Shown here one piece after another: positions 61,878-64,000 of a stretch of DNA of 64,000 nucleotides. This DNA comes from Sinomonas cyclohexanicum (GTDB lineage Bacteria > Actinomycetota > Actinomycetes > Actinomycetales > Micrococcaceae), in assembly GCF_020886775.1 (NCBI RefSeq), contig NZ_AP024525.1, positions 2,852,001 through 2,916,000 of the forward strand, written 5' to 3'. Made by a program: the position numbers and the translations under genes. Position 1 is the first letter of the stretch; every line of letters begins with the position of its first letter. The notes beneath the pieces were generated by a model. The model was not told the origin of the DNA. It made no database searches and worked only from the letters and a program-made list of their open reading frames with translations.

Positions 61878-61962
61878 CGGTTCGGCCTCTCAACTAGGCC
61901 TTGGACCGTAGGCCCCGGTCCGGTGTTTCCAGCACCGCCGGGGCCGCCTTTGTCGGTCCAAG
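61878..61962 (-). promoter_or_regulatory. Structured mRNA leader with a sequestered ribosome-binding site
   Basis: In the leftward mRNA, CTTGGACCG and CGGTCCAAG close a long stem that contains GGCCCCGG/CCGGGGCC and a GGTG-N7-CACC tip (61900-61962). Directly after it GGCCT and AGGCC can pair, which hides the GAGAGG ribosome-binding site eight bases before ATG 61877. This suggests translational control. The mechanism is inferred. Confidence 0.5.
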
Positions 61963-62040
61963 ATATTACGCCCCACAACGCTCCAAACCGATCCCAACAC
62001 CTACGGGGTAACCCGTGATCCTGCACAATGCTCAGCCGCC

Positions 62041-62046
62041 TAGACT
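62041..62046 (+). promoter_or_regulatory. -10 box for xseA supplied by the element end
   Basis: TAGACT lies eight bases before the xseA ATG and mostly outside the 12-bp att core, so in the present arrangement the -10 element comes from the integrated DNA. Confidence 0.4.
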
Positions 62047-62057
62047 CCTGAACTATG
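62046..62057. other. attR core (12 bp) covering the xseA start codon
   Basis: TCCTGAACTATG is the right copy of the repeat, and its last three bases are the xseA ATG. Excision would place the chromosomal sequence now left of attL directly before xseA. Confidence 0.7.
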
Positions 62058-63437
62058 GTGGCTGAGATGGAAGAACGCACGAGCGAAGGCTGGGGCGAAG
62101 GCCAGAACGCCGGCCCAGATGGCTCCTCCGGCGAGCGCCCGGCCTCGACGCTGCCGGAGCGCGCCGCGGACACCACGCCGGAGAACCCGTGGCCGCTGCA
62201 CGTGCTCTCCCGCAAGCTCAAGGAGCACATTGAGCGCTCGCCGCAGGTGTGGATCGAGGGCCAGGTCATCGAGATGAACCGCCGGGGCCAGACGGCATAC
62301 CTGACGCTGCGGGACGTCGACGCCGAGATCTCACTGCCCGCCTCGGCGTGGGGCACCGTGATGGCACGCCTGCGGGAGCCGGTCCAACGGGGCTCCCGCG
62401 TGGTGGCCCTCGTGAAGCCCGAGATGTGGCTCAAGACGGGGCGCCTCAACATGGCGGTGCGGGACATGCGCCCGGTGGGCCTCGGCGACCTCCTGGCCCG
62501 CATCGAGAACCTCCGACAGGCCCTCGGCGGGGAGGGCCTCTTCTCCGAGTCGCGCAAGAAGCCGCTGCCCCTGCTCCCCCACCGGATCGGCCTCATCACG
62601 GGGCGCGACTCCGACGCCAAGAAGGACGTGCTCCGCAACGCGGCCCTGCGTTGGCCGGCCGTGGCCTTCGAGATCCGCGAGGTCGCCGTCCAGGGGGTCA
62701 ACGCCGTCTCCGAGGTCATGGCCGCCCTCCGGGAGCTCGACTCCCACCAAGACGTGGACGTGATCGTGATCGCCCGCGGCGGCGGCTCGCTCGAGGACCT
62801 GCTCCCGTTCAGCAACGAGGCGCTCGTCCGTGCCGTCTCCGACGCCCGGACCCCGGTGGTGAGCGCGATTGGCCACGAGGCCGACCGCCCCATCCTCGAC
62901 GACGTGGCTGACCTGCGTGCCTCGACCCCCACGGACGCGGCCAAGCGGATCGTCCCCGACGTGGCCGAGGAGCTCCTGAGGGTGAGGCAGTGCAGGGACC
63001 GGATCGACCGGCAGGTCCGGCTCTTCGTGGAGCGCGAGTCCGAGCGGCTCGCCTCGATCCGCAGCCGACCGGTACTCGCGGCCCCGCAGACCATGGTGCA
63101 GGGACGCCACGAGGAACTCGAGAGGCTCCGGGTGAGGTCGCACGCGGCGGTGAGCGGCGCCGTCGTGCGCGCTGCCGACGCCGTGGCTCACCTGCGGGCA
63201 CAAGTCCGCGCCCTCTCCCCGCAGCAGACGCTCGACCGCGGCTACTCCGTGGTGCAGATCCTCGACGGGCCCGCCGCCGCCGTGGTGCGCTCGCCCGGAG
63301 ACGCCCCGGCCGGGACCGCGCTGCGCGTCCGGCTCGCACGCGGCACCATCGCCGCGCACAGCGACGGCGAGCTCCCAGACATCACGCACCGCGGGGACCA
63401 GACCGCACCAGCCCAGAAAGGACCATCCCATGAGTGA
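62055..63437 (+). CDS. xseA: Exodeoxyribonuclease VII large subunit
   Basis: It degrades single-stranded DNA from both ends to oligonucleotides, together with XseB. The 460-residue protein has an N-terminal OB-fold ([20 protein letters not shown], about residues 65-130), the catalytic core with [20 protein letters not shown] and [20 protein letters not shown] followed by [10 protein letters not shown], and a long coiled coil for small-subunit binding. The 45-residue N-terminal tail is disordered. Its ATG lies inside attR. It overlaps xseB by eight bases. Confidence 0.95.
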   Translation: MVAEMEERTSEGWGEGQNAGPDGSSGERPASTLPERAADTTPENPWPLHVLSRKLKEHIERSPQVWIEGQVIEMNRRGQTAYLTLRDVDAEISLPASAWGTVMARLREPVQRGSRVVALVKPEMWLKTGRLNMAVRDMRPVGLGDLLARIENLRQALGGEGLFSESRKKPLPLLPHRIGLITGRDSDAKKDVLRNAALRWPAVAFEIREVAVQGVNAVSEVMAALRELDSHQDVDVIVIARGGGSLEDLLPFSNEALVRAVSDARTPVVSAIGHEADRPILDDVADLRASTPTDAAKRIVPDVAEELLRVRQCRDRIDRQVRLFVERESERLASIRSRPVLAAPQTMVQGRHEELERLRVRSHAAVSGAVVRAADAVAHLRAQVRALSPQQTLDRGYSVVQILDGPAAAVVRSPGDAPAGTALRVRLARGTIAAHSDGELPDITHRGDQTAPAQKGPSHE

Positions 63438-63651
63438 GAAGACCCCGGAGACGTTCGAGGAGCTCAGCTACGAGGACGCCCGCGAACAGCTGGTGGCGGT
63501 GGTATCCCGCCTTGAGGCGGGCGGCGTGAGCCTCGAGGAGTCACTCGCGCTGTGGGAGCGGGGCGAGGCCCTCGCGGCACGGTGCGAGGAGTGGCTCGAG
63601 GGGGCACGACGAAGGCTGGACGCCGCCCGCCGCCCCAACGACGACGCCTGA
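63430..63651 (+). CDS. xseB: Exodeoxyribonuclease VII small subunit
   Basis: The 73-residue helical subunit has the family sequence [20 protein letters not shown] followed by [23 protein letters not shown]. It caps and stabilises the large subunit. The overlap with xseA suggests coupled synthesis. Confidence 0.95.
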   Translation: MSEKTPETFEELSYEDAREQLVAVVSRLEAGGVSLEESLALWERGEALAARCEEWLEGARRRLDAARRPNDDA

Positions 63652-63675
63652 GCGCCCGGGGTCACGCCCTGGCGC

Positions 63676-64000
63676 TCAGTCTTCGAGGCTGACGACCTCG
63701 ATCCGCTCTGCTGGCCCGACGAGAACCAGGACACGCTTGGCCACTATCCCCGAGAGGGCGCGGGCGACGTCCTCGGGCGCGGGGGCCGGTACCGCGACGT
63801 GTTCCCCGTCCCCGGCCGGAGGCAGGGTTGCCCGCACGGAAGCCGGCGCGGCGCCGGCGGGAGCCTCTGCCCGCCGCCAGACCTTGACGGTGGCGCCTGT
63901 GGCGTCCTCGATCGCCCGCGCGAACGGCGCAGGGTCCAGGGACGTGACCAGGAAGACGCGCCCGCCCGTGCGCCGGGGGCCCTGCACGGCGGAGAGCGCC
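63676..64000 (-). CDS. Unknown protein, N-terminus beyond the window edge
   Basis: The leftward frame is open at base 64000 and stops at 63676, so only about 107 C-terminal residues are seen (RVFLVTSLDPAPFARAIEDA, then GATVKVWRRAEAPAG, ending LVGPAERIEVVSLED). Composition and strand-helix pattern look like a true coding region. I do not recognise the family. It converges on xseB. Confidence 0.55.
   Translation of the reverse strand, partial: ALSAVQGPRRTGGRVFLVTSLDPAPFARAIEDATGATVKVWRRAEAPAGAAPASVRATLPPAGDGEHVAVPAPAPEDVARALSGIVAKRVLVLVGPAERIEVVSLED

Larger units (their letters stand above)
47603..62057 (+). mobile_element. Integrated element, about 14.5 kb, satellite-like, inserted at the xseA start
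   Basis: TCCTGAACTATG occurs at 47603-47614 and 62046-62057, next to an integrase gene and at the xseA start codon. The genes between have no place in the conserved ispH-xseA neighbourhood: tyrosine integrase, primase-helicase, small overlapping genes, HNH nuclease, terminase small subunit and an accessory module. No large terminase, portal, capsid or tail gene is seen. Minus the two insertion sequences (1.77 and 1.38 kb), the original element would be about 11.3 kb. This is the size and gene mix of a phage satellite. A deleted prophage is the alternative. Confidence 0.8.

Noticed and set aside
61900-61962. tRNA-like gene at the right end of the element
   Set aside because: The stems are nested in one long hairpin and there is no anticodon arm or T-loop consensus; a leader structure fits better.

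Overview
The window is a high-GC actinobacterial chromosome segment. Gene content and order point to the Micrococcaceae (Arthrobacter/Sinomonas-like): mrp, tatB, anti-sigma factor, sigE and an O-methyltransferase; dapE/dapD; fdxA-dapC; typA; and ispH, ychF, rmuC, xseA and xseB. Much of this follows the order of homologous blocks around Rv1107c-Rv1112 and Rv1177-Rv1232c in Mycobacterium tuberculosis (remembered synteny, not computed here). The genus call is inference.

Region 1 (1-12.4 kb): a general stress protein (partial), an MgtE-N/CBS protein, a DUF1003 membrane protein and a frameshifted Mrp ATPase face a sigE/anti-sigma/tatB cluster that lacks the usual htrA. Then come an O-methyltransferase, DUF3117, a mannosyltransferase, a DivIVA-like protein, a LOG-family enzyme and a complete glutamate-type ABC importer (gluABCD-like).

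Region 2 (12.4-31.4 kb): three enzymes of the succinylase lysine/DAP route (dapE, dapD, dapC) lie here with galE, citrate synthase, a 7Fe ferredoxin, a secreted lysozyme-like protein, a glycosyltransferase and two TetR regulators. One TetR gene faces a DUF6230/DUF6114 surface operon. A DDE insertion sequence, an ArsR-type/MFS pair and typA follow.

Region 3 (31.4-47.5 kb): an SGNH lipoprotein, a dead ABC-ATPase tail, an oligopeptide/dipeptide ABC importer with a fused double ATPase, phosphoketolase (xfp), ychF, rmuC and ispH.

Region 4 (47.6-62.06 kb): an integrated element sits between the ispH-side genes and xseA. It is bounded by a 12-bp direct repeat that overlaps the xseA start codon. It carries a tyrosine integrase, a P4/D5-like primase-helicase (broken by a TAG and an apparent frameshift), a chain of tiny overlapping genes that includes a three-member paralog family, an HNH nuclease, a P27-type terminase small subunit, and a right-hand accessory module. 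No large terminase, capsid or tail gene is visible. This resembles a phage satellite more than a prophage, although a decayed prophage is possible. Two insertion sequences have entered it: an IS1634-type element flanked by an exact 81-bp direct repeat that leaves both neighbouring genes intact, and an IS256-type element that split a small gene. Region 5 is xseA-xseB and the edge of one more gene.

Sequence-level patterns cut across the gene map. At least 17 copies of GCACGACGGCG occur on the chromosome and none in the element. Convergent gene gaps carry short tandem repeats or long palindromes with a TCTCGGGTACG motif. About ten genes have a TANNNT -10 box 6-8 bases before the start codon, implying leaderless mRNAs. 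Several apparent one-base frameshifts (mrp, a secreted protein, the primase) could be real or could be indel errors in the assembly.
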